A program made the translations under genes and the position numbers. From the NCBI RefSeq assembly GCF_029784165.1, contig NC_073696.1, positions 181,157,825-181,221,824 on the forward strand: 64,000 nt of DNA, written 5' to 3'. The DNA comes from Wyeomyia smithii. Lineage: Eukaryota > Arthropoda > Insecta > Diptera > Culicidae. The notes under the pieces are model-generated. The model was not told where the DNA came from, ran no database searches, and saw only the letters and a program-made list of their open reading frames with translations. Numbering within the stretch: position 1 is the first letter of the stretch; the number at the start of each line of letters is the position of its first letter. Shown here one piece after another: positions 46,531 through 59,230 of the stretch.

Positions 46531-47093
46531 TAGTGTTACGTTACGTCTATTAGTCTGTGTTAGGACCATGGGAGAGATCTACACTGAAAAAACTGCGCCT
46601 AACACATTACCTGACAAAATTCTTTCGAAACTGCACCGAAAGTCTTTCCGCAATTCGTATAATAACGAGACTAAAACTTAACTCTCGATTCGGAGGTATC
46701 CAACAGCCGTTCAGGAAGACTGATTCGTTGCTGCTGCGACTGTATTTCCTCTTTTCAGAAAATGTTTCAGAAATAGTGGCAAACTATCCTTGAATTCTTT
46801 CAGCTTAAAACTAAGACGAATTTAATTACAACCTCGAGACACTAAATCTACTCCTCCAGCAGTAGAATTCACATTATAATTTCCCTAGCCAACCAAAGCG
46901 TAATTTTGTCGTTTTCCATCAACTATCATTCTATTTATCACCTTCTGAACTGATAACACTAAATCCACCTTCAGCAATCAAAAGTGCAAGTAATTTGGCA
47001 AGATTCCTCACCTATGCTTGCTTCAAAGCATGTATGCTCTTCAACCGATCGGCGATCATATTCGCAAAACTTTGGCGAAAACACACTATAATC
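46531..47093. other. Non-coding, nothing recognised
   Basis: No supported gene, tandem repeat or inverted repeat. Confidence 0.45.
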
Positions 47094-47108
47094 TTGATTG
47101 TAACCCTT

Positions 47109-47461
47109 GAGCGGGGGCCTAGTGTGGTTGGTAACGTCTCCGCCAACCACGCTCAACGCCTGGGTTTGAATCCCACCGCCGACATAAGTGTCGATGGTTG
47201 TGAGGTGGCGTGACCCACTCACATCCAACCCAACTGGTCTTGATTCAATCCTAGCCGACACCGGGAGATTTTTTGAGGCGAAAAATCTCTGGGATCACGC
47301 CTTCCATCGCATGAGGAAGTAAAGCCGTTGGCGCCGGTCCGTTAATAAACGGGTCGTGAGTTAGGATCCTGGGTGTGGAGTCGCCTCCCTGGGCGTCGGT
47401 GATTGGCCACAACAGTGGCGGAGCTAGACCGACGGAAAACAAGCGAGAACAACAAACAAAA
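47109..47461 (+). mobile_element. Full-length tRNA-derived SINE with 15-bp target duplication
   Basis: The head has an A box (TAGTGTGGTTGG, about 47120) and a B box (GGGTTTGAATCCC, about 47161), the split pol III promoter. The body continues to an AACAACAAACAAAA tail. The direct repeat TTGATTGTAACCCTT flanks it exactly (47094-47108 and 47462-47476). The head, tail and duplication are complete, so this is a recent insertion. The truncated relative is at 3440-3757. Confidence 0.9.
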
Positions 47462-47761
47462 TTGATTGTAACCCTTTTCGGACAAACATTAAATTATGAT
47501 CGTGACCATCACCCGCTGATTTTTGATGACCAATCAGGGAATTCTATCTAACACTCGTTAGATAGAATATCATTTTATCACCCGTACTCATTCGTTGTTC
47601 CCGGGCCAGATAATGCAACTGCTACTAAAAAGCTTTTTCGTTGCCCTTTAATGCAGATCCTTCGCAACATGGATACAATAGGATAAAAAGAGCTGAAAAA
47701 ACAAACGTTGTTCGATCGGTTGGTTTAGTGTGGCGAGTGACAATCCTTCACAAAGTAAAGG

Positions 47762-48020
47762 CACAGAGAACAGACATTCATCACAAAGAACAGACATTTA
47801 TGTTCATATAAAAATTTAGAAAATCGTGTGTAGAAATTTGAATAAAAATACGTTAATACACTAACGATATCTCTCTTGTGGTGCCCCAGTTGCACTGCAT
47901 AAATATTGCACTTTCGATATTTTATCGATATCAAAGCGGGAGCATTATCACTTACTGTTAAATGACGGTTGCAAGTTTTTACACATCCTTTGAAAATAAG
48001 ATGAACGTCTGTTCTCTGTG
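47762..48020. mobile_element. 259-bp MITE with CACAGAGAACAGAC termini
   Basis: The ends CACAGAGAACAGAC-TTCAT are inverted over about 21 bp with one mismatch. A direct repeat of the end word (CACAAAGAACAGACATTTAT) follows at about 47783. Flanks are GTAAAGG (left) and GTAAAAGG (right), probably a diverged duplication. Confidence 0.7.
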
Positions 48021-48449
48021 GTAAAAGGAACATCCAAAGTAATCCAAAGTAAATTTCCTGTGGTTTATTTATAGTGCTTTGAATGTTGCATCAAGTTGTA
48101 TTGGGCACTTTACTCCAAAACTGCACAGTTTGAAAGTGCAACAACAGAGAAGTGTGCATCAAAGTGCTCATGAGCTTCCTGACAGCTCAGTCACGCAGAC
48201 TAAATTCGGGTTGTTTGCCTCATAAATGACTCTTGCTTAACCTGGTGTTAAGAAAATCGAAATATGTAGTCTTTTTTTGAGTTGCTCGGTGCTGGAAATC
48301 AAATATTCATTTTGTGAGATACTATCCGTAAACAAATCACACAACCCGCGCAGGAATAAATTAACTTTCAAGTCAGCGGAAGAAAATAAAAATTTCGCAG
48401 TCAATGCAGGCATTTTGACAACACTTTGTTGGCCTAATTTTTCATCCGA

Positions 48450-48767
48450 CGTATAGATCATTGCATACAAAAAATAACCTCATTGTTTTTGACATTTCCC
48501 ACGGGTTTGTTTACAAGGTGTTAGAGTTTTTTTCCATTCACTGTTCAGTGATAGGATTGAAAATGAATGACACGAGTACGAAAAAGATCAGACAACTCTC
48601 CGCCAAGCGAATTCGTTACTACCAGGTAGTAAATCCATTTTCAACAACACATTTCCGCATTTTCACTCGAGCCGAAAATTTTACAAGTCCATGTAAACAA
48701 ACCCGCGACCACTATCAAATCTCTTTCGTTTTCTTTTTTGTGACGTCACCGTGCAATGATCTATACG
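48450..48767. mobile_element. 318-bp MITE with CGTATAGATCATTGCA termini
   Basis: The 16-bp ends are perfect inverted repeats. A second inverted pair, CGGGTTTGTTTACA, lies about 45-60 bp further in on each side. No coding content. A duplication could not be defined. Confidence 0.75.
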
Positions 48768-48817
48768 GTGTAAAGTGCACCAATACATGCACGATTGGAA
48801 AGGTCTATTGACACTTA

Positions 48818-48973
48818 GGAACCATTCAAATATTACATAACGCGGAATTTGGCAATTTTCAATACCCACCCACCCCCACGTAACGCAATTTTACATGTTT
48901 GCCACACGCAATGTAACGCTTCGCTGAATACCCCCCCACCCCTGAGCGCGTTATGTATTATTTGAATGAGCCC
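48818..48973. mobile_element. 156-bp MITE (CATTCAAATA-TACATAACGCG termini)
   Basis: The ends CATTCAAATATTACATAACG and the complement CATTCAAATAATACATAACG are inverted with one mismatch. C-rich runs (CCCACCCACCCCC; CCCCCCCACCCC) lie between. This resembles a family that is very common in mosquito genomes. It directly abuts the next MITE. Confidence 0.78.
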
Positions 48974-48975
48974 TT

Positions 48976-49262
48976 ATGTCGAATTCGTTTTTTCGTACAC
49001 TGTTCTCAGACTACAGTTTTTAGTTTGAAAAAAAAAAAACATTCAAACGACACTACATTCAGCTGTCATTTTTTTCGTACGGCATTCGATAGCATCCGTT
49101 TTTGTTGTTGATGTTTTCAAACTACACCCTGTCTCTTCCGGGTGTAATCCGGGATAGAAAAGTCCGAGACAGAAAAAGTGTAGTCCGGAAAGTAAAACAA
49201 AACAGTTACAAGGTAAAAAGTGTAGTCCGAGTGTAGCCATACCGCGAAAACGAATTTGACAT
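48976..49262. mobile_element. 287-bp MITE related to 33659-34085
   Basis: The ends ATGTCGAATTCGTTTT and complement ATGTCAAATTCGTTTT are inverted. The right half shares GGGTGTAATCCGGGATAGAA and AGAAAAAGTGTAGTCCG with the copy in MFSD6-like intron 2. It lies 2 bp from the MITE at 48818-48973. Confidence 0.78.
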
Positions 49263-50433
49263 CAACCCACTATATTGAGCTTTTTACGCCAGATCTCACC
49301 AATACAGGCTTAGTCGTGTATCCTTATAAAATCGATTTATTTTCAACCAAAAAATCAGCTAATATTCAATTTCGAAAAATATTTCACTTATGAATCCTAG
49401 TGCATTAGTGTTACCTGTTTCAACAAACTTTGTTTTAGTCTAAAAACAGATAAAATAAAACTAAAAATCGGCTTACAACTTGAATAAAAGTCTGGAACAG
49501 GAGGAAATTTTTTGTTACCACTAGCGTGTTGATTATTTGCAACCAAAAATATAACTTGTATTAGTGAAATCGACCACTAATACTAGCGCAGATAGGAAGG
49601 TCTATTCAGCTTTGCTTTGATTCGTGTGCGGCTGTGCTGCCAAAATACATTGTTAGAAAAAAAATATAACAATATTGGAAATAGAAAAAGTTTAGCTTTT
49701 GGTTGTAATAATTTATTGACGTACGGACATCTAATAAGTGTTGCGCAATACATTCAATAATTTCCACTGTTGATTAAACTTTCAAAAGAAAATTAAGTTA
49801 CAATGTAAAAGAATTTCATGTCGAAGGGAAGTGTTTTGCTGTTGAATTCGCACTACTTGCCTAACATTTCAAAGTGAAAAGAAAATCCTTCGAAACATGT
49901 TAATGCAAAGGACAATGAAACTAACAGCAAATCACTTGATTTTCTGTTGTTATGTTCATCTTTTCTGATATGCTTATGTTTGAGATACGGAATGTTGGTC
50001 ATCTGGATATTATCAGCTGCTCGCAATAAATTCAAAAGGTTTCTGTTAATTTTAGATTATTTTATTCTAGGTTTTCAATTTGATTACAAAATGACCTTTG
50101 TCAATGTGTCGGTGCAATTGATTTAAGGATCTGTTAAAGCGTTGTTTTGTTATTATTTTAATATCAAAGATTCAATAAAACTTACTTTCTAATAAATTTT
50201 TAATCTCTGGGAAAAATGTGCTGCTTGCGCCTTTCGCCACCGTCACTAGTTTTGTTTCGTTTTATATTTTTGACGTTTGTCAATTAGAATTGCAGCTGTA
50301 ATTCAATTGATTTAAAGATCATTTAATTGGAAAGTTTTAATCATTGTGAAATCAACAATAAATCACTTTAATTTGCAGTGTGACGCGACGAATCGAGTCA
50401 AGTGCAAAAACACTCGAAGTAATCGTGGCATTT
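49263..50433. other. Intergenic, nothing recognised
   Basis: AT-rich sequence with no supported gene or complete element. Confidence 0.45.
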
Positions 50434-50540
50434 CCCAACAAACAATATTGTTGGATAACGGCTTGTTAAGCTATAGTTCAGCCGAAATCCACTGAATAAT
50501 AGCTTATTGAGCTGTAAATCAACAGAATTGTTTGCTGGGT
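50434..50540. mobile_element. 107-bp hairpin MITE
   Basis: The ends CCCAACAAACAATATTGTTG and complement CCCAGCAAACAATTCTGTTG are inverted, and the pairing continues inward (AAGCTATAGTTCAG / CTATTATTCAG). A diverged internal match is at about 43737-43795. Confidence 0.72.
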
Positions 50541-50942
50541 TATTTACAGTATAGAGTTTTGATCAATCAGATTTCGAAGGAAAAATATTTGTGTCACTCA
50601 ATCTTTTCCGGCAACAACAATGCACTGATTCAAACTGCGCTTGAAAAAGTGAGTCGAAAATCCAGTAGTCAAAAAAATAAGCAATAATCCGGGTTATTCG
50701 CGTTGAAAGAGATTTTGAAGGCTGTTCGCACCTACGTGAACACTCATATGTAATTGTCAAAATGTGCGTGATGACAAAAGCAAAAGTATTTCCTTCCTCC
50801 TTTTTCGCATGCAAAAACCAAACAAATATCAGCAACACCGTCAACGCGAATAAGTGAGTAAGCTTGTGGATTACATTCATTCTTACGTTTTTTTTAAATA
50901 TCGAATAAAAAAGTATCGACGCACGATAATATTCTCTGACAG

Positions 50943-51001
50943 TATCGATACATAATAATCGGTAAATCGATAGAAAAGTATCGATGGTTCTGGTATCGAT
51001 A
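50943..51001 (+). promoter_or_regulatory. Cluster of TATCGATA (DRE-like) motifs upstream of the GPAT-like exon
   Basis: TATCGATA occurs at 50943-50950 and 50994-51001, ATCGATA at 50966-50972 and TATCGATG at 50979-50986. In Drosophila TATCGATA is the DRE core promoter element bound by DREF and overlaps BEAF-32 sites (CGATA). The cluster ends 320 bp before the ATG at 51321. It may be a promoter element, or part of a repeat that happens to carry this word. Confidence 0.45.
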
Positions 51002-51320
51002 AAGTATCGCACATCCCTACTTTTGATTAAAGCACCAGCAGTTGCAGCGACGCAAAATATTGTCAATTTGTTGAATGTGCTGGCCGATGAAACATCATTT
51101 CGCGTTGTTAGATTTCTGACACTGCTAAGCTTGTGTTACTAAAAAATTGTAAACCAACCAATTTTTCCTTCTGTGAATTAATAATGATTGTGAAGTGGAC
51201 GATTACCAATCAAGAACTTTCAGCAAAATAAAATCGGTGATATCGAGTGACGCTTCAACGTTCCTACTGCCAAAAAATCCGCTGTGTTGTGAATTGTACC
51301 AGCAAAGTGAAACCATCAAA

Positions 51321-51473
51321 ATGTTTCTTCTGAGTTTGATCAACATCGTGTTGTCGATGATTACGATGACATCGGTACTAACGTTACTTTTCTTCATCAT
51401 ATTTCTCGCCTCTATGGGTAAATCAATCGGCGTTCGAAGAAAATATGTAGAGTTGTTGGTGAAGATTTTCGAG
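51321..51473 (+). CDS. First coding exon of a GPAT3/4-like glycerol-3-phosphate acyltransferase (partial)
   Basis: The exon runs from ATG (51321) to a GT donor (GAG|GTAATAC at 51474), exactly 51 codons, phase 0. The product starts with hydrophobic MFLLSLINIVLSMI and TSVLTLLFFIIFLASMG, followed by KSIGVRRKYVELLVKIFE. This arrangement, a membrane hairpin then G-S-G-R--Y---L-KIFE, matches the N-terminus of GPAT3/4 (ER enzymes that acylate glycerol-3-phosphate for triacylglycerol synthesis). The catalytic HX4D domain would be in later exons, which I do not find in the window, so the next intron exceeds 12 kb or the exons were missed. A 15-codon upstream ORF starts at 51184. The call rests on a short segment. 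Confidence 0.65.
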
Positions 51474-52744
51474 GTAATACATTTTTAGTTTTAGAAACAG
51501 TTCTATTTTCGAGAACCTTACCATATGCATGCCAGCAAAGGTCAACGTCGTCCACAGCATGAAGAAAAATCGATTTTTAACCTCATTCATAAAGAATCCG
51601 GTAATCATTTTCTGTAGACCTCCTTAATAACCGGTCTACTGTTAAACTTATACTGCTGTTTCAGGGGTTTCATTAAATGTGAATTTTAACAGGATCCAAT
51701 TATAATATTTCAAAGTTTTTCTCCATAAGCAAAGCCGTATTGGAATGAATTTTTAATAAATCTGTCAAATCATTCACAATGTTAGTGCTGCACCATATCC
51801 ACATTTGTACTCTTCATGCACAGCTGCTGTACAGTTAACCGATTCAATACATTTAAATAGAAGGTCAAGAACACCGCCAATAGTCAGTATTGTGAACATA
51901 CTTTGTAAGGCACTTTTATTTCTGCATCGAGCGTTTAGAAACTACCGTGCACTTATCATCATGTCCGATTACTAATTATCAATTACCTAACACGTGTAGT
52001 AAACAATATACCGCGTCCTGAACTGTTGCTAGTCAGAGGCTATTTACTAACTTTCATCCAGTGAAAACAAAAATTGGCTAGGTGTACAAGTTTTTCTATC
52101 AGCAACATTGTGAGAATATAGCTTTTATTTTGAATAGCTACAAAAGTCTGCTTCAGCATTATACCTAGCAGATAATATAAAATAACCTAAAATCAGGCAA
52201 TTTACATTAATCTTAACATTCCAGAGCACTGTACTAACAAAATAAGCAAACAATATTTTAACAGGCAAGTTATCCTGCGGAAAATATGAGTTTAGTAATT
52301 TGGTTAATTTGGTTTGATTACGAGAAAAGAACATTGAAAGTATCTACCAGTGTCGTGACACCATCATCCGACAGCATACTCAAGTTCACTGACAATGATA
52401 AGTACACCATTACCTAATTACGCGCATTTAAATCACCCAGTGCTGTTGCGTGTATAACTTCGAACTGTGCTCATGGAATAAAATTGGTGTACGAGAACAT
52501 TCATATGTTTTTGAAATTCGGTGAACTCAAATCAACGTTGATTGCTCAGCCCATTGTTTTAAAATAAATAAATTTTTGTTTATTGTTTCTAATTTGACAG
52601 CTCGGTTGTGAACAACCGGGCAGTAACTATAAGATACTCACATTCAACGAAAACAAGCAATAGGCCAATTCAAATAGGTGACTACGTTGTCTTTCTCGAA
52701 ATTATATTTATTTTATAATTTTTATAAGCGATAGTTACTCCATA
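51474..52744 (+). other. Intron of the GPAT-like gene, nothing recognised
   Basis: No exon-like ORF with splice sites and no repeat element could be supported in this stretch. Confidence 0.4.
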
Positions 52745-53490
52745 CTATCCTCGAATTCGCCGGCCTCTGTCCGGGTCTCTGATGAATATTACCTTTGCCT
52801 GTCGCTTATCAGCCATAGCTACGTGACCAGCCCACTGTAATCTGCTGTGTTCTCTCCTGGAAACCCCAAGTGTTTGCCGATCGACCCCTTTCCATGTACA
52901 CCAAGAAGATCTGCGTTCTGTAGAACGCAAATTTTGTGCGGATCTGTAGGCTGCAGGACACAATCCATAATAAGCCCTGTTCGCTGCCGCAACCCGTCTC
53001 TTCACTTAACGACCCTTTCGTTATCACACGTTACTAGTGTACCTAGATGGACAATTTCAGCACCCATTTCGAAAAAATCTCCATCCATGACCAACGCCCG
53101 TAGGACTCCACACTCTCTGCCAGCCACCATGTACTTCGTTTTGGCAATGTTTATGCTATGTCCTATTCTCACAGCTTCCCTTCTAAGAGCCGCAAAGGCC
53201 TTCTCCACAGCATCTACAATTAACACCGATTATATCACTGTCGTAAGTATAGCCAAGAAATACTTCGTGATGATGCATACCTGCCCTTCGTACAGCACCT
53301 CCCAAGGCAATGTTGTACAGCAAGGTTGAGAGTTCATCCAATTGCTTAAGACCAACGCCACTAACGCGTACGAAATTTCACCCGTTGTCCTGACGCTTGA
53401 TGTGAAACGTTAATCAACAACACTTCGAAGCGTTGTTTCCAATGTCTGGCCACAAGCGACTTGTCGGTAATCAGGTTCCTCTCTATGTCA
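52745..53490 (-). pseudogene. RTE/JAM-like non-LTR reverse transcriptase relic
   Basis: On the minus strand from 53490: NLITDKSLVARHWKQRFEVL (linker), then after an internal loss IALGGAVRRAGM, AVEKAFAALRREAVRIG, INIAKTKYMVAGRE, IVHLGTLVTCDN and VKRRVAAANRAYYGL. This order is that of the RT palm and thumb of RTE-clade elements. Frames change at least twice, the catalytic YADD box is not intact (around 53270), and the fingers domain is deleted. It lies in the presumed GPAT-like intron, antisense. Confidence 0.78.
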
Positions 53491-53518
53491 TTATACATGG
53501 CAGGGACTGGCACGATAA

Positions 53519-53772
53519 GGCACACAAATTATGTAACGCATGAAGGGGGAAGAGGGGGGTTCAGTCTGTGTTACTTATTGTTACGTAGGGGGTAGTAGAG
53601 ACAGTTACGTAACTGATGTTTGCTCGAAATTGAAAATTTCGGAGGGGAATCAGGTTGATCAGCGTTACGTAATTTTAGGGGGGGAGTCATGTCGAACGTT
53701 ACCTATTGTTACATAGGGGGGAAGGGGTCTGAAATCTTGATGTTTAGCGTTACGTAATTTGTGTACGACGCC
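53519..53772. mobile_element. MITE of about 250 bp (ACACAAATTA-GTAACGC termini)
   Basis: The ends CACACAAATTATGTAACGC and complement GTACACAAATTACGTAACGC are inverted. Inside are further TTACGTAA words next to G-rich runs (GGGGGAAGAGGGGGG, GGGGGGGAG). It resembles the CATTCAAATA-TAC family at 48818 in style. Exact ends are uncertain by a few bases. Confidence 0.72.
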
Positions 53773-54895
<1,123 letters not shown>

Positions 54896-54899
54896 AAGA

Positions 54900-55109
54900 A
54901 ATTCTAGGGTCTATTATGACCGCGAGTTTTCCGATAATTTTCTCGTAGAATAATGATATCTGCATCATTTCATAGAAAAAATCTTTATCCACATTTATCA
55001 CATCATGATTCTCAATGATCGGTTTTAGTCGTAAATAACTCTTGATCCGTCGAAGAACTAGAAAAGTTCGCTCGATGGATGGCGATGTGATAAGCAATGT
55101 CAGTATCAT
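54900..55109 (-). pseudogene. hAT-type transposase C-terminal dimerisation fragment
   Basis: The minus strand encodes MILTLLITSPSIERTFLVLR followed by RIKSYLR. The pattern S-S-ER-F--LRRIK-YLR is the signature of the hAT C-terminal dimerisation domain. The following residues do not continue the family well. Only about 70 codons survive before the microsatellite. No TIRs were found. Confidence 0.55.
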
Positions 55110-57388
55110 TCAGGTTTTGTCCAACGATAATTAAAATTATGTTTATGATCTTTTTGCCTCTAAACTATCGCATGAGTAAAAACCTAACCTTTGTTTATCA
55201 AATCTTAGTTCAATGCTAAAGCGTTTCCTTTGACGATTTTAAAATTTTAACCTAAAAAGAAAGCAGCGCGTAAGAAGACAAACGTATACTATGCGGACTA
55301 TGCGAGGTTCAAGTTTTCGAATGAACAAAATGGGTGTAGAGGTTTGAATGAAACAATACATCGACGGAAGAATTCCACCACATTGACAGAAATAATTAAT
55401 GAATTTGCTCGTTTTTCATTTGCACTACGAAAGCTCTGAAGATGGATCTGCGAACTCTCGCGGCCACGTGGTCTCTCTCAAATTTCAATGACGTCGAGAG
55501 AAGAAACGGAAAGGCATAACGAAACAGATTACCAGACACTGAAGAGAGGTGGTGTGTAATGAATGTTTTCTCTCGCTGACATCGGTTTTGTTCAGCAGAA
55601 AGTTTGAACCAAAAATGTCATTTTTACGCGAGGCGTCGCATTAGTAGTGGTGAGCATAAATGACTGCGTCTACCCTGCCGCACTTGAAGGTGCAGAGAAG
55701 TGTTGAACGACGGTTAGTTCAGGTGAAAGGTCTGAACAAACGGTCGTCATTATTGCGTGTGGGTTGCGTTGCGTGTGAGTTGTATGGCGTAGTCTGAAGT
55801 GTAGCCCATCAGGTTACATTCTTCACGGTGCATAAATTTCCACTACGTAGAAAATAAAATAAGGATGTTCGGGATAACATTGAAATTACAAATAAATTAC
55901 CTTCGATGATTTTTCATCCACTCTACAAATATGAAAAAATCACTTTTTTCTGAGATTGTCTACCTGTCCTATGAACAGGTTGAACAGGTCGACGAGACGC
56001 CTCTGTGCTTACGTACAGCGGGTGTATGGCTAACGCTATTTCTAGTACACTTGTTGAGTGATAAGATAAGACAGGTAAAACCGTGAAGCCATACATCATG
56101 CTTTGAGGTTGTTTAGTTACTATCATAAACCTGTCGTGGTTCGGTAAACGATAATGTTTCAGCACTTAATCGAAACTGAAAAAAAAGTAGATATATATAG
56201 TATAGATCCCGATCCACTAAAGCTCTCCAGTCTCCAGCCTTGTATACTCCTTGAAACGACCGTTAAGCATTACACCGGAGAGCAGTTCTAGTGCTTTTTT
56301 AAATTTCTAAGGCCTTAAAACTGACTGCTCTAGGACAATCTGGGAGATGGCCGCGCTTACTGCCTTACTTCCTTACACTCGGGAAACGTGGGGAATTTCA
56401 CGCGCCCGAATCTAAGTCTAAAGCAAACATAGCCTGACAGGATCCGTGTCAAGTAAAATGTAATTTCTTATAGCGCCCCGACCCATTCCGGCACCACCGG
56501 AATAAATCGGTGCGTCCATCTACCCTTCGTTGAGTTGGACCATTCCCGTTGCCATTTTCTTTAAACTAAATCTCCTTTTTATTATGGCTAGTTTAAAGCA
56601 GTAAACCTGTTACAAACAAATTTCATTTTTTTAGATGATCTTTCAATATCATGCGCATTTAAGGGTTAAAAGCTATTAAGCTAAATGCAAATATGTATGT
56701 ACTAATTACTTTTTAATAACTATCTGGTATTGAAACGCGTACTAGGTGTATCAAACTTGGAAACCTTTTGGAATATCTGAACACATTGGTACAGATAAGA
56801 GCTCAGTTTCTGGCGTAAATAATGGGACTTGAAATCTCTATTGAAGTATCAATCAGCAATGTGTCAAACGGTTATCAATAACAAAGTTGTTTTCAACACA
56901 TTCATGAAGTTTAACCATTGTAACCATTAACCATTGTAACGCTTGTTTTCGTTTCCGACAACATTTTAAATCTATTTTTTAGTTAATTGCATATTTTCGA
57001 ATATGAATTTCATTCGATAGGAAGTTTACTTTAAATTTATAAACGTTGTTTTGGAAATCATCAGTGGCGTTGGGTCCACCTGTGCAACAGCTTCCCTGCT
57101 CCCCAATATCCGGACATATGCAATTATCGAATTGAAATAACCTTCAAAAGCTAGTAAGCATACGAGCGAAAGACTTCAATTTAAAGCATCAAGCACTTTG
57201 GTTTGGTTCTCTTTTTTCATTTAAGGTGAAAGAAATTAAATGAATGTATAGTGCACATGTGACGAAATGAACCACGCGACCTCTGGAAATCATATAAAAT
57301 TTTCATGACTAAACTCCGCACTATTTTAGTCAATTGCATTATATTACAAGGTATATTTAAATGTCGGCGTTTCTTCAATTTTTTCTAT
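55110..57388. other. Non-coding, nothing recognised
   Basis: About 2.3 kb with no convincing gene, SINE, TIR element or tandem repeat. The block at 56200-56560 has higher GC and may be a decayed element, but no motif is readable. Confidence 0.4.
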
Positions 57389-58006
57389 ACATGCTAGAAT
57401 AAATCTTTCACCATCTTTGGATTTAGAAGACGTTACTCTATAAATATAGAGCTCGAAAATTGGAGAGCTAAGTTGAAAACTACCGTGGGAGACTGAGAAA
57501 ATCAGGTTTCCATGAAAATACGTACTTTAGTGAATTTAAACTCGTTTTTCTCAAAATGTTTGCATGCTAAAATAAATATTTCATCGCGTATGGATTCAGG
57601 AGACCTTACCTCAAAAATGTAGAGCTTAAAATTTGAAGAACGGTTTGGTTATTTGAATTTTTATGAAATTACGTAGTTTTGTGATTTTGAACTGAAATAA
57701 TTTAGAAACTCCAAAATTCAACCTTACATACCATATTTCATCTACCTGACATAATTTGATACATGGAGCAATTGATACGTATGAAAATTCCCAGTGTTTG
57801 CTCAATCTGTTTGAAAAATTAGAAAAAACACAGACATATTCGCGTGTCACAGAAACGGGGAGGGGTCCAGAGGGGTGGCACCTTAACCAAAACTTAGAGC
57901 AACTCTTCCCCTTGAATAAAATTCCAAGTTTTCCTAAATCGGCCGTTCCAGTGCTGAGAACAAGCATTTTCAAAAAACAAGTTCCGTCCCGGGTCTTACG
58001 GGTTAA
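57389..58006. repeat. Dispersed repeat, copy 2 (see 730-1422)
   Basis: Same orientation and order of blocks as copy 1, including the internal duplication with a period near 172 bp and the GGGGAGGGGTCCAGAGGGGT block. It ends at CGTCCCGGGTCTTACGGGTT, the same point as copy 1, which defines one boundary of the family. Confidence 0.75.
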
Positions 58007-58989
58007 AGAAAAAAGCAGCTAAACTAAAAGAATGTCAGAGAACAACTTGTAGAGTAGACTCCAATGTTTAATTTTAGTTGACGACAAAATCCATGTTTTT
58101 CACACATTTCAGAGAGAAAATTGCAGTTTAGTTCTAAAAAAAACATTTGATTTCACATTTGTCTCTTTTTAAATGCTTCTTATTCTCTCTAGTTTGACGG
58201 CTCTAAGACACTATTGATTACGAAATTTTCTCAGCTTTCCAACGAAATGAACAAAATTGAATAACCCTGCAATAGTTAAATTTTGGCCATATGCGTAGAA
58301 TGATCTTTTTCATCAAATAGGGTCCTCTATCACCCCTTGAAGGTTTTTAAGTGAGCTTCCTAACATCCTTTTTTTTGAATGGTAACCCATAGAGGTAACC
58401 CAATTGATGGAATATGGGAAACACATATTTATTCGAATCGTCTTCTCCGTGAAACTTCACAGATTCTTCATTTTCTATTGCAACTTCGGAAACATATTCA
58501 TTATCACTACCAACTGAAAAGTCTTCATTGCTCGACTTTTTTGAAAAACGCCTAATTTTTTCATTCGATATTTATTCCATCCGACTCTACAATTCAACGA
58601 AATACTTTTTTTTCTTCGTTCGAAATAGTGGAATTGATGATTCTACGAATGTAAACAACAAAATTACAATGGCCTATGGAATGCCATATCCATGAAAATC
58701 GCACTACAAGATGACGGAACGAAAACGACCCAGTCTAACCTAAAAGGTCCCGAAATCAAATATTACTTCTGCCATAGAACAGAAAACATCTGAAAGTGTT
58801 TTTTTTTTGCGTTAATGTTCAAGCAACATTGTGAAGAAATTTCAGCCAAATATTATAATCGGTTCTGAAAATATCGATTCCCAAAAAAACATTTTGGGTT
58901 GAAAACGACCCCAACGTAAGTCAATTTATTCAACGTAGATCTGTGGTTAAGCTTTTGTAAAAACAAACTAATATATAACACTGACTAAC
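58007..58989. other. Non-coding, nothing recognised
   Basis: AT-rich. No supported gene or element. Confidence 0.4.
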
Positions 58990-59230
58990 ACAGGATTGGT
59001 CCTTAGCTGAATTTGGAAAAAATATTAAATATTATAGCTTTTTAATCATTTGATGCCCCTAGAACAGATAATTTTTTCAGAGCCTTAAATGAGTCTTATC
59101 GTGAACATAACGTTGAAGCGACGATCCCGGCGAGCAATCACTATACGACACTCTGATGCACTTTGACGCACTTCTGCATACACCATGGGCTCTAAAATTC
59201 ACAGCAATGGTTAAAAAGCTATAACCTTTC
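58990..59230. repeat. Dispersed repeat, diverged match to 9681-9905
   Basis: Shares ordered words such as TTTTTCAGAG, AAGCGACGA, CCCGGCG and TTTGACGCACTTCTGCAT with the earlier region. Its family is unknown. Confidence 0.5.

Noticed and set aside
50563..51066. 167-codon minus-strand ORF upstream of the GPAT-like exon
   Set aside because: No recognisable domain, it spans the TATCGATA cluster, and its composition follows the AT-rich DNA. Not supported as a gene.
56200..56560. Possible LTR or gene remnant with higher GC
   Set aside because: No readable protein motif, terminal repeat or tRNA-like box, so no feature is claimed.
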